Part shown: in pieces, positions 35,230 to 45,177 of the stretch
How the letters are laid out: the number at the start of each line of letters is the position of its first letter
How positions within the stretch are numbered: position 1 is the first letter of the stretch
Source of the DNA: Treponema denticola
GTDB lineage: Bacteria; Spirochaetota; Spirochaetia; Treponematales; Treponemataceae
Length of the DNA: 64,000 nucleotides
Assembly (NCBI RefSeq): GCF_024400535.1
Contig: NZ_CP038800.1
Span: 1,550,001-1,614,000, forward strand
Direction: 5' to 3'
Program-made: the position numbers and the translations under genes
Notes under the pieces: generated by a model
Seen by the model: the letters and a program-made list of their open reading frames with translations, nothing else
The model's database searches: none
Told to the model about the DNA's origin: nothing

Positions 35230-36776
35230 AAAATGGAATCCGATCTCTGTTTGTTTTATCTTTTTTTGTGCTAGTTTTTAATTTTTCTTCTTGTGCCACT
35301 ACCGAAAAAAAACTAGGAACTGAGTTGATTCCTGAAGAACAATCAGAGTCAGATATATCGGCAAAAACTAAAGACAATGAACCTAAAAAGGAAGAGCCTA
35401 AGCTTATATTAACACCTTCTGTTCAAGAACCTGCTATTAGCCCCGTTATAAAACCTAAGCTTTCAGCTAAGCCTACAGAGCCTAATATTGAAACCAACGA
35501 TTCGGTAAGCTCAATTTCAGATCCTAAGCCTGTAACTGATAAACCGGAGTTGGAATTGATAATTGTTGCGGAAGATCAAGAATATCCTGTTACAGGAGAC
35601 TCATCTAAAGATGAAGATAAGACTTTACCTAAAACTGAACCTTTATCTAAAAATAAAGCTTCGATTCAAGCTGAGACGCCTGCTGCAAGTTCAACTCAAA
35701 AAACAGAAACTAAAAAAACTCCTTTTTCAGCTTCAAATTCTCAAGCATCAAGTCCTCCGCCCGTTTCGGAGCCCTCAAGCCCTGTGCCTGAGCTTAAACC
35801 TCCAAAGCTTAATAATTCTAATGTAAAAGAGAATCCTCCGGATATAGTTGTTTCTAATGAAAAAGACGGCCTTTCTGATGTATCTGCTTCTAATGCAAAG
35901 CTTACTGAATCTGAAGCCGCTAAATTTTTTTCAGAGTTTCCCAGTACGGAGCCTTATGAAATTACAGAGGAAAAAGCATCCAGATCGGTAAAATTGTATA
36001 CCGGTCAAAGACTTGAAGTTTTATATCCTGGGGAAGGATGGGTTTATTTAGGGGAATCTACGGCACAAAAAGGAATAAAATATCAGCAGAGAAAACTTCA
36101 AAACGGTACTTCAATTTTTCATTTTGGGGCTGCAAATGAAGGTAGCTATATTCTCAATTTTTCTTATTTTGATGTTTTTTCGGATAACTTTATTTCTGAC
36201 TCAATAGCGGTTTATGTTGAAACGGCAAAGACAAAACTTAGTGATACGGTTAAAGCCCCTGATTATAAAGGAAGTATAAGTACGGCAAAGTCAAGTCCGA
36301 ATGAAAACAAAGCTAAGACTAAGGATGATGGTTTATCCAAAACATTGCAAGGTACTGCGATAAAGAAAGATACTTCTCCCATAAAAAATGAGAATAATGA
36401 TTCAAAACTATATGATTCATCAGATCTCTTGACTGTAGTAGGAGATGAAAATGTCGAAAAAAACGAGTCTATTGTAAAAACAGATGTAAAATCGGCTCAG
36501 GAGGCATTAGATAAGATAAGGGCATATATTTCGGAAGGAAATGCAGCAAGTGCTCTAAATTCGGCAGATGATTTTTTTAAAAATTATTCGGTCAATTTGG
36601 ATGAAGCCTTATTTTTACGCGGTCAAGCATACGAGTTAAACGGGCCTAATAAAAATGTAAAAAAAGCCTTGGAAGCCTATCAAACCTTGACTAAGGCCTA
36701 TCCCGAAAGCAAATTTTGGGACAAAGCAGATGCAAGAATAAGGTACATCAAAAAATTCTATATCGATATAAAGTAG
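35226..36776 (+). CDS. proline/serine-rich lipoprotein with TPR-like C-terminus
   Basis: 516 residues. The signal ends in FNFSSCATTEKK, a spirochaete-type lipobox with Cys near residue 24. A long, low-complexity region rich in Pro, Ser, Lys and Glu (about 25-230) could span periplasm or peptidoglycan. A beta-type domain follows (about 235-330, KLYTGQRLEVLYPGEGWVYLG), and a C-terminal repeat region (EALFLRGQAYEL; ALEAYQTLTKAYPESKFWDKA) looks like tetratricopeptide repeats as in BamD/YbgF-type proteins. Coupled to the preceding membrane protein, and possibly working with it at the envelope. Confidence 0.75.
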   Translation: MKNGIRSLFVLSFFVLVFNFSSCATTEKKLGTELIPEEQSESDISAKTKDNEPKKEEPKLILTPSVQEPAISPVIKPKLSAKPTEPNIETNDSVSSISDPKPVTDKPELELIIVAEDQEYPVTGDSSKDEDKTLPKTEPLSKNKASIQAETPAASSTQKTETKKTPFSASNSQASSPPPVSEPSSPVPELKPPKLNNSNVKENPPDIVVSNEKDGLSDVSASNAKLTESEAAKFFSEFPSTEPYEITEEKASRSVKLYTGQRLEVLYPGEGWVYLGESTAQKGIKYQQRKLQNGTSIFHFGAANEGSYILNFSYFDVFSDNFISDSIAVYVETAKTKLSDTVKAPDYKGSISTAKSSPNENKAKTKDDGLSKTLQGTAIKKDTSPIKNENNDSKLYDSSDLLTVVGDENVEKNESIVKTDVKSAQEALDKIRAYISEGNAASALNSADDFFKNYSVNLDEALFLRGQAYELNGPNKNVKKALEAYQTLTKAYPESKFWDKADARIRYIKKFYIDIK

Positions 36777-36854
36777 GATTTAGTATTAGTTGTAAACTAT
36801 AAAGAATTATCCAACCGCTTGACTAAACATCTTCTTTAGGTCATTATATCGGAC

Positions 36855-38297
36855 ATGGAAACTAGAAGTATTTTTAAAAATATATCGCCGATAGATCATC
36901 GTTATTCCCTTCCGCAAGGAGGTCTTTATGACGAACTGTCGGTTTTTTTATCGGAAGAAGCGGGCATCGTTTATTGTGCCATGGCCGAAATGGCCCTTGT
37001 AAAGGCTCATCTTAAAATCTCAGAAGAAAAAAAAGACTCTTTACTTCCCAAACTGAGCAGCGAGCTTGAAAAAACATTGGATGATATTGCATTAAATATC
37101 GATCCTTCCGAAGTTTATGAAGAAGAACATAAGACCCAGCACAATATAAGGGCCTTGGTAAATGTATTAAAGAAAAAAGTCCCCGAAAATACAGCTCCCT
37201 TGGTTCACCTTGGAGCTACCAGTGCCGACATTCTCGACACGGCCTTTTCTATGAGGATAAGGGATGCTGTCATAAAGGTAATAATTCCTCTTTTAAAGAA
37301 AACCGAGCTTTTGCTTTGCGATATAGCTGAAAGAGAGGCTGAAACGCCTCAGGTCGGGCGTACTCACGGTCAGCATGCGGTTCCGATTACCTTCGGCTAT
37401 GCCGTTTCCGAATATGTAGCCCGTCTGGGTAAGTCGATTTTAAAAATGGAAGAGCTTGTAAAAGATTTACGCGGAAAATTTGCCGGAGCCGTAGGGGCTT
37501 ATAATGCGGCTTCTTTAATAGTTTCAGATCCGATGAGGTTTGAAAAAATCTATCTTGATTATCTCGGCTTAAAGCCTTCCGAATATTCTCATCAGCTTGT
37601 GGAGCCCGAATACATGCTCCGCCTCCTTCTTGAAGCCAATATTGCCTTCGGCATAATTGCAAACCTTGCAGACGATTTACGCAATTTGCAAAGAACCGAG
37701 ATAGGGGAGGTTTTTGAATATTTTAGTGCAACACAGGTAGGCTCTTCCACCATGCCTCAAAAGCGTAACCCATGGAACTCCGAGCATGTAAAAAGCTTGT
37801 GGAAGACATTTTCTCCACGCGTGATGAGTTTTTATATGGACCAAATCTCGGAGCACCAAAGAGATTTATCCAACTCTGCAAGTCAGAGGTTTATAGCCGA
37901 TTATCTGACAGGCCTTGCCTTGGCCTTTAACCGCATGAATTCAATCTTAAAGGGCTTGCAGGCCGATAGGGAAAACATGCTTAAAAACCTCTTACAGGGA
38001 GGCGGAAAGGTTAGGGGAGGCGTTATGGCTGAGCCTGCTTATATTCTTTTGGCGGAATGCGGTGTTTCCGATGCCCATGAGGTAATACGCAAGATTACCC
38101 TTGCTGCCGAAAATCAAAAGATAAGTTTTTATGAAGCCTTAAAAGCCGAAGAAAAGGTCTTTGCCCTTGTTACGGAAAGATTAAAAGAGCTTAACTTTGA
38201 TAAGCCCGAAGAATTTTTTGCAAACCCCGAACGCTACCGAGGTCTTGCAAACGTAAAAGCAAAAGCTTTAGCCGAAAAGTATAAGGCCTTAATGTAA
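36855..38297 (+). CDS. purB: adenylosuccinate lyase
   Basis: 480-residue fumarase/aspartase-superfamily enzyme that makes AMP from adenylosuccinate and AICAR from SAICAR. The superfamily signature GSSTMPQKRNPWNSEH (about residues 296-311) is complete. The conserved His region is TSADILDTAFSM and QVGRTHGQHAVPITFG. EEHKTQHNIRALVNVL is another family segment. Normal length. There is no strong SD before ATG 36855 and no purine neighbour in the window. Confidence 0.93.
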   Translation: METRSIFKNISPIDHRYSLPQGGLYDELSVFLSEEAGIVYCAMAEMALVKAHLKISEEKKDSLLPKLSSELEKTLDDIALNIDPSEVYEEEHKTQHNIRALVNVLKKKVPENTAPLVHLGATSADILDTAFSMRIRDAVIKVIIPLLKKTELLLCDIAEREAETPQVGRTHGQHAVPITFGYAVSEYVARLGKSILKMEELVKDLRGKFAGAVGAYNAASLIVSDPMRFEKIYLDYLGLKPSEYSHQLVEPEYMLRLLLEANIAFGIIANLADDLRNLQRTEIGEVFEYFSATQVGSSTMPQKRNPWNSEHVKSLWKTFSPRVMSFYMDQISEHQRDLSNSASQRFIADYLTGLALAFNRMNSILKGLQADRENMLKNLLQGGGKVRGGVMAEPAYILLAECGVSDAHEVIRKITLAAENQKISFYEALKAEEKVFALVTERLKELNFDKPEEFFANPERYRGLANVKAKALAEKYKALM

Positions 38298-38301
38298 GTT
38301 T

Positions 38302-39534
38302 TTATTTTAGCTTAGGCAAGTAAGCCCTCATAAGCTCAAGCCTTTTAAGATAGTAGGCCCTTTCTTTTTCGGGAAGGGTCTCAACCCATTCTTGGGTAAA
38401 GCGTTTTATTACGGGTGCATCTTTTTCATTATAGTTTGTAATTAAAACAGGGGCTGCCTCTATTTCAGGCTGCAAGATACCGTTTATTTTTTTAAAATGT
38501 AACTGCATTATTATTGAGTCTCCCGTATATTCCCTGTAATAGGCCGGATCGGCATAGTTCACCTTCCACCTTTGACCCGAAATAAAATTTCCCATAGAGT
38601 ACATAAAAAAGGCATTTTTTTTATGTGTGAGCAAAGAGTCAAGAGGTTCATTATTCTCTCCTTTATTGATTTGAATAATATCTTTTTTGGAATCATCGGT
38701 TAAGATTTCCACTTCGGAAAGCTCCCAATCCTGTAAAACATGGGGATGGTGAGCCCAAACTACATCTATTCCTGCTTGGGCTAAGGCCTTAAACCATGTC
38801 TTTTTACCTTCTAAAACCTTAAGGCCGTATTCCGCTTCGTTTAGATGAAGGGAAAGAATAAAAATATCGCAAGGATTTTCTTCCCTCATTTTTTTTATGG
38901 ATAAAAGAAGTTTTTCCCTTCCTGCTTTTGAGGGTTCCGAGTAATAAAGCCTGTGCTTTGATTTGCCGTGAGAGTTGATAAGCTCCGTTATAGATAAAAA
39001 TAAAATCTTCCAGCCTTTTTTTTCGATTAAGACAGGTTTAAAGTCTTCATCTTCTTTGTTTTTTAAACCGGAAGAAAAAAGTTCCTTATTTTTGTACTCT
39101 TCTTTTAAAGCATTAAAGCTTTTAATTGTGCCGTCAATTCCTTGAATGTCTTGATCGTTGGTGTGATTATTGGCAAAGGAAAAGACATCGAATCCCCCAT
39201 CTATTGCAGCTTTAAGATAATCTTTATGTATATTAAAACATGGAAAAGTTGAAAGCGGTCTTTCCTCACATACCGGTGTTTCCACATTTCCGAATGTTAC
39301 ATCATCGTTTAAAAGAATCTCTCTGATATCATTATAGATTCGATTATAGTCTTTCATTTTAAAATTGATATCATGAGCCATAATGTCGCCTGAGAAACTT
39401 AAAACAAGTTCGCTTATATCATCTTTTTTTTCAGGTAATTTTGATTCGGAAATTTCGGTTGAATTACAGGAATTTAAAATAAAAAATGCCGCTGTGATAA
39501 ATAAAAATAAATAAGACTTAAGATTTTTTTTCAT
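38302..39534 (-). CDS. CapA-family (PGA_cap) lipoprotein
   Basis: 410 residues from ATG 39534, chosen because it starts the signal peptide (KKNLKSYLFLFITAAFFILNSC). The LNSC box marks a lipoprotein, Cys near residue 22. The metallophosphatase-like PGA_cap domain has SFSGDIMAHDINF (about 46), GNVETPVC, SFANNHTNDQDIQGIDGT and VVWAHHPHVLQDWE, all family hallmarks with metal-binding His/Asp. CapA proteins are named for poly-gamma-glutamate capsule formation, but many bacteria with a single CapA make no such capsule, so the substrate is unknown. Convergent to purB with almost no gap. Confidence 0.85.
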   Translation of the reverse strand: MKKNLKSYLFLFITAAFFILNSCNSTEISESKLPEKKDDISELVLSFSGDIMAHDINFKMKDYNRIYNDIREILLNDDVTFGNVETPVCEERPLSTFPCFNIHKDYLKAAIDGGFDVFSFANNHTNDQDIQGIDGTIKSFNALKEEYKNKELFSSGLKNKEDEDFKPVLIEKKGWKILFLSITELINSHGKSKHRLYYSEPSKAGREKLLLSIKKMREENPCDIFILSLHLNEAEYGLKVLEGKKTWFKALAQAGIDVVWAHHPHVLQDWELSEVEILTDDSKKDIIQINKGENNEPLDSLLTHKKNAFFMYSMGNFISGQRWKVNYADPAYYREYTGDSIIMQLHFKKINGILQPEIEAAPVLITNYNEKDAPVIKRFTQEWVETLPEKERAYYLKRLELMRAYLPKLK

Positions 39535-39552
39535 AATTGTTATAATTATACA

Positions 39553-39597
39553 TTGACAATTGATATTATACAAGATACAATATACAAATATATTGTA
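39553..39597 (+). promoter_or_regulatory. ppdK promoter with overlapping palindrome
   Basis: TTGACA at 39553-39558, 17-nt spacer, TACAAT at 39576-39581. A perfect 9-bp palindrome, TACAATATA (39576-39584) with TATATTGTA (39589-39597), covers the -10 and start point, so it is a candidate operator or leader hairpin. Confidence 0.6.
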
Positions 39598-39629
39598 ATA
39601 ATTGTTCAATGTTCAAGGAGGACAATGCA

Positions 39630-42398
39630 ATGGCAAAGTCAAAATATGTATATTTTTTTGGCGGAGGTAGCGCTGAAGGTAATGGTACGATGAAGGAAGT
39701 ATTGGGAGGCAAGGGTGCCGGTCTGGCCGAAATGACGGCTATAGGGCTTCCTGTTCCTGCCGGATTTACTATTACAACCGAGGTTTGCGAAGAGTATTAT
39801 AAAAATAACAGAAAGTATCCTGTCGAACTAAAAGCTCAAGTCGAATCTTATCTTTCAAAGTTGGAAAAAATTACCGGAAAAAAGCTGGGGGACAAAAAAG
39901 ATCCTCTTTTGGTTTCCGTTCGATCGGGAGCTCCCGTTTCGATGCCCGGAATGATGGAGACAATTTTGAACCTAGGCTTAAATGACCAATCCGTTCAAGG
40001 TTTGGCTGAAAAGACCGGAAATTTAAGGTTTGCCCTGGATGCTTACCGTAGGTTTATTTTGATGTACGGTTCTACGGCAATGAATATTGAACGGGAAAAA
40101 TTCGATAAAATTTTTGATGATGTAAAAGGAAAAAGAACAAAAAAGCGTCTTAATCTTGCTCAGCCTGCAAAGGTTTCGGATACCGATGTAAACGAACCGG
40201 AATTGCAGGAAGTTATAGATAGATCTAAAAAACTTTATGAAAAAGAAATAAAATCTCCCTTCCCGCAAGATCCTATAAAACAGCTTTGGGGTGCTATAGG
40301 AGCAGTCTTCGGTTCTTGGATGTCCGATAAGGCCGTTACTTACCGAAGGGTTGAAAACATTGTAGGAATCCGCGGTACGGCTGTAAATGTTATGCAGATG
40401 GTATTCGGAAACAAGGGAGATAATTCGGGTACAGGAGTCTGCTTTACACGCGACCCGAATTCGGGTAAAAACGAGTTTTACGGTGAATATCTTTTTAATG
40501 CACAAGGCGAAGATGTTGTTGCTGGAATTAGAACTCCCATTAAGCTCGATGTATTTGCAAAAAAAGATCCCTCCGCTTATAAAAAACTTTGCGATGCACG
40601 CAAAATACTTGAAAAGCATTATAAGGATATGCAGGATATGGAATTTACCGTTGAAGAAGGTGAATTGTACATGCTCCAATGCCGAACCGGTAAGAGACTT
40701 CCTGCAGCCGCCTTCCAGATGGCTGTAGATATGGTGGAAGAAAAACTTATAACCAAGGAAGAAGCCATTAGCCGTATTAAGGCTTCGGATATTGAAGGCG
40801 TATTCTACAAGGCTTTGGATTATTCGAAGGCTGCCGATTTAAAATCCGCCCATCTTGTTGACGGTATTCCTGCCGTTCCGGGAGCTGCATGCGGTATAAT
40901 CTGTCTTTCGGCAGAAGCTGCGGAAGCTGCTTCAAAGGACGGTAAAAGAGCAGTTTTAGTCCGCCATGAAACAAGCCCCGAAGATGTAGGCGGTATGCAC
41001 GCTGCCGAGGGTATTTTAACAGCAACCGGAGGAAAAACCAGCCATGCAGCCGTAGTTGCCAGAGGCTGGGGAAAATGCTGTATAGTAGGCTGTGAAAATT
41101 TAAGAATCGATTACGAGAAAAAAGAAGTTTCTGCCAAGGGTATTGTCTTAAAAGAAGGTGATTATATAACCTTGGACGGTTCAAAGGGAGCTGTTTATAA
41201 GGGCGAGTTACCCTTAATTACTCCTAAGCCTCCTGCAGCCTATAAAAAAATCATGGAATGGGTTGATCAGATACGAAAAATAAAGGTAAGAACAAATGCC
41301 GATACGCCCGAAGACGCTAAGATTGCCGTAGGCCATGGAGCCCAAGGTATCGGGCTTTGCCGAACCGAGCATATGTTCTTTAGTGATGAAAACCGTATAG
41401 AGGCTATCCGAGAGATGATTATTGCAGAAAACAAGGAAGCTAGAGAAAAGGCTTTAAAAAAACTGCTTCCATATCAGACAAAGGATTTTGAGGGTATCTT
41501 TAAGGCTATGAACGGTTATCCTGTAACAATCCGCTTGATAGACCCGCCCTTACACGAATTTGTTCCTCATGATAAGGAAGGACAGCAAAAATTAGCAGAA
41601 AAGCTCAATATCGGCTTTGCAAGCGTTAAAAACCGTGTAGACCAGCTGACCGAAGCAAACCCGATGTTGGGACACAGGGGCTGCCGCTTGAGCATCACCT
41701 ATCCTGAAATTCTTGAAATGCAGGTTACAGCCATTATAAATGCTGCTTGTACAGTCCAAAAGAAAGGAATTGATGTTTTACCCGAAATAATGATTCCTCT
41801 TACAATCGATGCAAAAGAATTTAAGATCTTGGAAAAACAAATACGCAAAGTAGCAGATGACATCATAGAGAAAAAGGCTAAGGATAAAAAGCTTAAGTAT
41901 ATGGTCGGTACTATGATTGAAACTCCGAGGGCAGCCCTTCTTGCTGACAAAATAGCAGAACATGCAGAATTTTTCTCCTTCGGTACAAACGACCTTACTC
42001 AGATGACCATTGGTATAAGCCGGGATGATGCAGGTAAATTCCTTCCCGAATATGTAGATGAAAACAAAGCCGGTGTATTTAAGGCTGACCCCTTCCAGTC
42101 CTTAGATCAAGAAGGTGTCGGTATGCTGGTAGCTTCCGCTATTCAAAAGGGCAGGGAAGTCAAAAAGAACTTGGAAATAGGTGTTTGCGGTGAACACGGA
42201 GGAGATTTAAATTCGGTTAAGTTTTTCTGTAAGGCCGGAATGGACTATGTTTCAGCTTCACCCTTACGAGTTCCTATAGCAAGGCTTGCTGCAGCTCAGG
42301 CCGAAGTTGAAGCTTCAAAAGCTAAGACCGGTGTAAAAAAGCCCTCCAAGGCTGCCTCTAAAACTGCTAAAAAGCTGGCTAAGAAGCCTGCCAAATAA
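39630..42398 (+). CDS. ppdK: pyruvate, phosphate dikinase
   Basis: 922 residues from ATG 39630, after AAGGAGG. It interconverts ATP, phosphate and pyruvate with AMP, pyrophosphate and PEP. The nucleotide-binding domain opens with GGKGAGLAEMTAIGLPVPAG and carries SVRSGAPVSMPGMMETILNLG. The phosphohistidine is in TGGKTSHAAVVARGWGKCC (about residue 474). The PEP-binding barrel holds GIGLCRTEHMFF, FGTNDLTQMTIG and the proton-donor Cys of GVCGEHGGD. The end (last 30 residues) is an added Lys/Ala-rich tail (KPSKAASKTAKKLAKKPAK), which I do not recall from other PPDKs. Monocistronic, with terminator. Confidence 0.96.
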   Translation: MAKSKYVYFFGGGSAEGNGTMKEVLGGKGAGLAEMTAIGLPVPAGFTITTEVCEEYYKNNRKYPVELKAQVESYLSKLEKITGKKLGDKKDPLLVSVRSGAPVSMPGMMETILNLGLNDQSVQGLAEKTGNLRFALDAYRRFILMYGSTAMNIEREKFDKIFDDVKGKRTKKRLNLAQPAKVSDTDVNEPELQEVIDRSKKLYEKEIKSPFPQDPIKQLWGAIGAVFGSWMSDKAVTYRRVENIVGIRGTAVNVMQMVFGNKGDNSGTGVCFTRDPNSGKNEFYGEYLFNAQGEDVVAGIRTPIKLDVFAKKDPSAYKKLCDARKILEKHYKDMQDMEFTVEEGELYMLQCRTGKRLPAAAFQMAVDMVEEKLITKEEAISRIKASDIEGVFYKALDYSKAADLKSAHLVDGIPAVPGAACGIICLSAEAAEAASKDGKRAVLVRHETSPEDVGGMHAAEGILTATGGKTSHAAVVARGWGKCCIVGCENLRIDYEKKEVSAKGIVLKEGDYITLDGSKGAVYKGELPLITPKPPAAYKKIMEWVDQIRKIKVRTNADTPEDAKIAVGHGAQGIGLCRTEHMFFSDENRIEAIREMIIAENKEAREKALKKLLPYQTKDFEGIFKAMNGYPVTIRLIDPPLHEFVPHDKEGQQKLAEKLNIGFASVKNRVDQLTEANPMLGHRGCRLSITYPEILEMQVTAIINAACTVQKKGIDVLPEIMIPLTIDAKEFKILEKQIRKVADDIIEKKAKDKKLKYMVGTMIETPRAALLADKIAEHAEFFSFGTNDLTQMTIGISRDDAGKFLPEYVDENKAGVFKADPFQSLDQEGVGMLVASAIQKGREVKKNLEIGVCGEHGGDLNSVKFFCKAGMDYVSASPLRVPIARLAAAQAEVEASKAKTGVKKPSKAASKTAKKLAKKPAK

Positions 42399-42409
42399 AA
42401 ATTAATTTT

Positions 42410-42443
42410 AAAGCACTGTATCTTTGTTAAGATGCAGTGCTTT
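42410..42443 (+). terminator. ppdK terminator
   Basis: AAAGCACTG (42410-42418) pairs with CAGTGCTTT (42435-42443), the loop containing a further TATCTT/AAGATG partial pair. AATTTAA follows, so the T-run is weak. Confidence 0.7.
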
Positions 42444-42467
42444 AATTTAAAGATTTTAAGTTAAAAA

Positions 42468-42845
42468 ATGAATTTTATAAAAAAATTAAGAGCATTGCGC
42501 GGAGCCGTATGCTGTGAAGACAATGAAAACAGCATCTCTTTGGCAATTGTAAGTCTTTATACTCAAATATTAAGAGAAAATTCCCTATCTGAAAAGGACA
42601 TAGTTTCAATACAATTTACGGTTACCTCCGATATAAAGGCTTTAAATCCCGCATCGGCTTTAAGAAAGAACGGCTTTGCAGAAAATACAGCTCTTTTTTG
42701 TGCTTTAGAGCCTTATGTGGAAGGTAGTTTACCAAAAACCATTAGAATTTTAATCTATTATTATTCCAGGAAAAAGCCGAATCATATTTATATCGGAGGA
42801 GCCGAGGTTTTGCGGCCTGACTTGATAAGGAATACGGATAAATAA
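42468..42845 (+). CDS. aroH: chorismate mutase, AroH type
   Basis: 125 residues, normal for the monofunctional AroH class, which converts chorismate to prephenate. Family segments: LRALRGAVCCEDNENSI (arginine of the start), EKDIVSIQFTVTSDIKALNPASALRKNG (about residues 43-70), PYVEGSLPKTIRILIYYY and HIYIGGAEVLRPDL. The catalytic Arg and Glu positions look kept. Most spirochaetes have few aromatic biosynthesis genes, so its isolated presence is notable. There is no convincing SD before the ATG. It is downstream of ppdK after a weak terminator. Confidence 0.85.
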   Translation: MNFIKKLRALRGAVCCEDNENSISLAIVSLYTQILRENSLSEKDIVSIQFTVTSDIKALNPASALRKNGFAENTALFCALEPYVEGSLPKTIRILIYYYSRKKPNHIYIGGAEVLRPDLIRNTDK

Positions 42846-42874
42846 AAGAATTTTTGTAAATTTTGTAATTTTGC

Positions 42875-42903
42875 TTGACATAATTATAAAAATATGATAT
42901 ATT
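42875..42903 (+). promoter_or_regulatory. tRNA-Glu promoter
   Basis: TTGACA at 42875-42880, 17-nt spacer, TATATT at 42898-42903. Between it and the tRNA lies a short duplicated word, (A/G)ATGCGTTT, at about 42920-42943. Confidence 0.6.
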
Positions 42904-42949
42904 CCATTCTCATCAGCGCAATGCGTTTCAACGCGATGCGTTTGACTAT

Positions 42950-43021
42950 GTCTCCTTCGTCTAGTGGTTAGGACATCGGGTTTTCATCCCGACAACAGGG
43001 GTTCAATTCCCCTAGGAGATG
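42950..43021 (+). tRNA. tRNA-Glu(TTC)
   Basis: Acceptor GTCTCCT / AGGAGAT (one G-T pair), anticodon stem CGGG/CCCG with the TTC anticodon reading GAA/GAG, and T arm AGGGG/CCCCT with loop TTCAATT. G43021 is the discriminator. CCA is not encoded. Confidence 0.95.
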
Positions 43022-43022
43022 G

Positions 43023-43053
43023 ATACCCTCGATTTAATCGGGGGTATTTTTTT
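43023..43053 (+). terminator. tRNA-Glu terminator
   Basis: ATACCCTCGAT pairs with ATCGGGGGTAT around a TTA loop, with T7 after it. Confidence 0.92.
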
Positions 43054-43081
43054 AGTAATTTTAAAGCTAAAAAAACTTTAC

Positions 43082-43110
43082 TTGACAAAATAATATAAAT
43101 TTGTTAAACT
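43082..43110 (+). promoter_or_regulatory. rho promoter
   Basis: TTGACA at 43082-43087, 17-nt spacer, TAAACT at 43105-43110. The leader of about 112 nt before ATG 43229 contains a small TTCGG/CCGAA hairpin and could carry rho autoregulation. Confidence 0.6.
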
Positions 43111-43228
43111 AAAAATCTATTCAATAGTAACCAATTCATCATTTTTACATATCTTTTTCGGTGACTTAATCCGAATACTGAATTTTAGAATGATATATGT
43201 AAGTTACAGAGCATAGGAGAAAAATCCG

Positions 43229-44875
43229 ATGACAATAAGAAAAAGAAAAGCTTTGCCGCAAGTTTCTGAGGATACCTTGTTTGATACGGGGATTGATTCT
43301 AATGAAAACTTAGGTCTTAGCCAATCCGATGAACAGGCTGATGACCTATCCCTTAGTTCGGCAAATCAGATTCAAGCTGCTGTAGAACAGACAAGAATTG
43401 AGCAAAACAACGAAGCAGACGATGAAGTTCTTGAAAAAAAAGTTGTTGTCCGTTCCCGAGGAAGAAAAAAGGCTGTAATTTCTTCTGATGAAGCTGAAAC
43501 CAAACCTGCAAAAAAAACAAGTCTACCTGCAAGAAAAAAAATGCCTAAGGATATTCAAGAAGAAAAAGAAGAAGTCCCGCCAGTATCGGATACTTCTTTT
43601 AAAATTATTATAAACGATCTTACAAAGATGCGTATGCATGATTTGCGGGATATGGCCGTAAAATACGGTGTACCAGAGGATGAGCTGTCCTTAATGAAAA
43701 AACAGGATGTTATTTACCATATTCTTAAAAATCATACCAATCAGGGCGGTAGTATTTTTGCATCAGGCTCTTTAGAGACCCTTCCTGATGGATACGGTTT
43801 TTTACGCTCGCCTCAAAACAGCTATTTGACGGGAACTGATGATGTTTATGTTTCTCCCAGCCAGATAAGACTTTTTAATCTTAAAACGGGAGATACGGTT
43901 TACGGCCAAATCCGCTCCCCAAAAGAGGGTGAAAGATATTTTGCTCTTTTAAGGGTTGAAACCGTCAACTTTGATGAGCCTGCAAAATCTCAACGCCGTA
44001 TTCCGTTTGATAACCTTACTCCTCTTTATCCTAGAGAAAAATTAAACCTTGAAACAACTACTCAAGAAATTTCTACCCGAATTATGAACTTGTTCTGTCC
44101 CATAGGAAAGGGGCAGAGAGGATTGATTGTAGCTCCTCCTCGTACGGGAAAAACGATAATGCTTCAAAAGATAGCCAATGCAATTACAGCCAATCATCCT
44201 GAAGTTTATCTTATAGTTCTTTTGATAGATGAGCGTCCTGAAGAAGTTACCGACATGGAGCGCACGGTAAATGCCGAGGTTATTTCTTCTACCTTTGATG
44301 AGCAGGCAACCCGCCATGTTCAAGTTGCTGAAATGGTACTTGAAAAGGCAAAACGCCTTGTTGAGCACAAGAGGGATGTAGTTATTCTTTTGGATTCAAT
44401 TACCCGTTTGGCAAGGGCCTATAACCAGACTATGCCTACTTCGGGTAAAGTTCTATCCGGAGGTGTGGATTCGAACTCTCTTCATAAACCTAAACGCTTT
44501 TTCGGTGCTGCAAGAAATATCGAAGAAGGCGGAAGTTTAACGATAATAGCTACGGCTCTTATTGAAACCGGCAGCAAGATGGACGAGGTTATTTTTGAAG
44601 AATTTAAGGGAACGGGCAATATGGAAGTAAATCTAGACAGAAAGCTTTCCGACCGCCGTTTATTCCCTGCAATCAATATAAAGCGCTCGGGAACTCGAAA
44701 AGAAGAACTTTTATTAACGGAAGCAGAAATGCAGCTTATGTGGATATTACGCAAATTCATCAGCTCGATGGATGATGCCGATATTATCGAATTCTTAATA
44801 GATAAAATGAATAAGAGCAAGAATAATGAAGCTTTCTTAAAATCAATGAATGCCGGTCTTGCACAAAAAGAGTAA
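43229..44875 (+). CDS. rho: transcription termination factor Rho
   Basis: 548 residues. The first 130 are a charged, low-complexity extension ([22 protein letters not shown]), then the Rho N-domain (about 132-170, [15 protein letters not shown]), the RNA-binding cold-shock-like domain (about 175-255, [16 protein letters not shown]) and the RecA-like ATPase. Walker A is APPRTGKT (about 302-309). [24 protein letters not shown] is the secondary RNA-binding region. Hexameric RNA helicase that ends transcription. Long N-terminal insertions are known in several phyla. GGAG precedes the ATG. Confidence 0.96.
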   Translation: MTIRKRKALPQVSEDTLFDTGIDSNENLGLSQSDEQADDLSLSSANQIQAAVEQTRIEQNNEADDEVLEKKVVVRSRGRKKAVISSDEAETKPAKKTSLPARKKMPKDIQEEKEEVPPVSDTSFKIIINDLTKMRMHDLRDMAVKYGVPEDELSLMKKQDVIYHILKNHTNQGGSIFASGSLETLPDGYGFLRSPQNSYLTGTDDVYVSPSQIRLFNLKTGDTVYGQIRSPKEGERYFALLRVETVNFDEPAKSQRRIPFDNLTPLYPREKLNLETTTQEISTRIMNLFCPIGKGQRGLIVAPPRTGKTIMLQKIANAITANHPEVYLIVLLIDERPEEVTDMERTVNAEVISSTFDEQATRHVQVAEMVLEKAKRLVEHKRDVVILLDSITRLARAYNQTMPTSGKVLSGGVDSNSLHKPKRFFGAARNIEEGGSLTIIATALIETGSKMDEVIFEEFKGTGNMEVNLDRKLSDRRLFPAINIKRSGTRKEELLLTEAEMQLMWILRKFISSMDDADIIEFLIDKMNKSKNNEAFLKSMNAGLAQKE

Positions 44876-44911
44876 ATATTGTATATTATAACACTACCTT
44901 GGGAGGTTTGT

Positions 44912-45115
44912 ATGAAAAAAGATATTCATCCGAAATATGAAGAAACAACCGTTACTTGCGCTTGCGGAAACGTAATAAATACGCGTTCCACAGTAAAAGA
45001 TATCAAGGTTGAAATCTGCTCTCAGTGTCATCCTTTTTTTACAGGAAAACAAAAACTTGTTGACACTGCAGGACGAATTGATCGCTTTAAGAAGCGATAC
45101 AATATTAAAGACTAA
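44912..45115 (+). CDS. rpmE: 50S ribosomal protein L31
   Basis: 67 residues from ATG 44912, which has GGGAGG upstream; an earlier start would lack one. Four zinc-binding Cys (CACG near 16-19, [13 protein letters not shown] near 36-48) mark the zinc-containing (C+) form, along with the [10 protein letters not shown] opening. It sits 36 nt after rho, a common neighbour arrangement. Confidence 0.96.
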   Translation: MKKDIHPKYEETTVTCACGNVINTRSTVKDIKVEICSQCHPFFTGKQKLVDTAGRIDRFKKRYNIKD

Positions 45116-45129
45116 TTGTCTTTATAAGC

Positions 45130-45161
45130 TAAGCACGGGTTTTCTCGTGCTTATGCTTTTT
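45130..45161 (+). terminator. rho-rpmE terminator
   Basis: TAAGCACG (45130-45137) pairs with CGTGCTTA (45146-45153), followed by TGCTTTTT. Confidence 0.8.
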
Positions 45162-45177
45162 GGTTTTATGGAGGATT

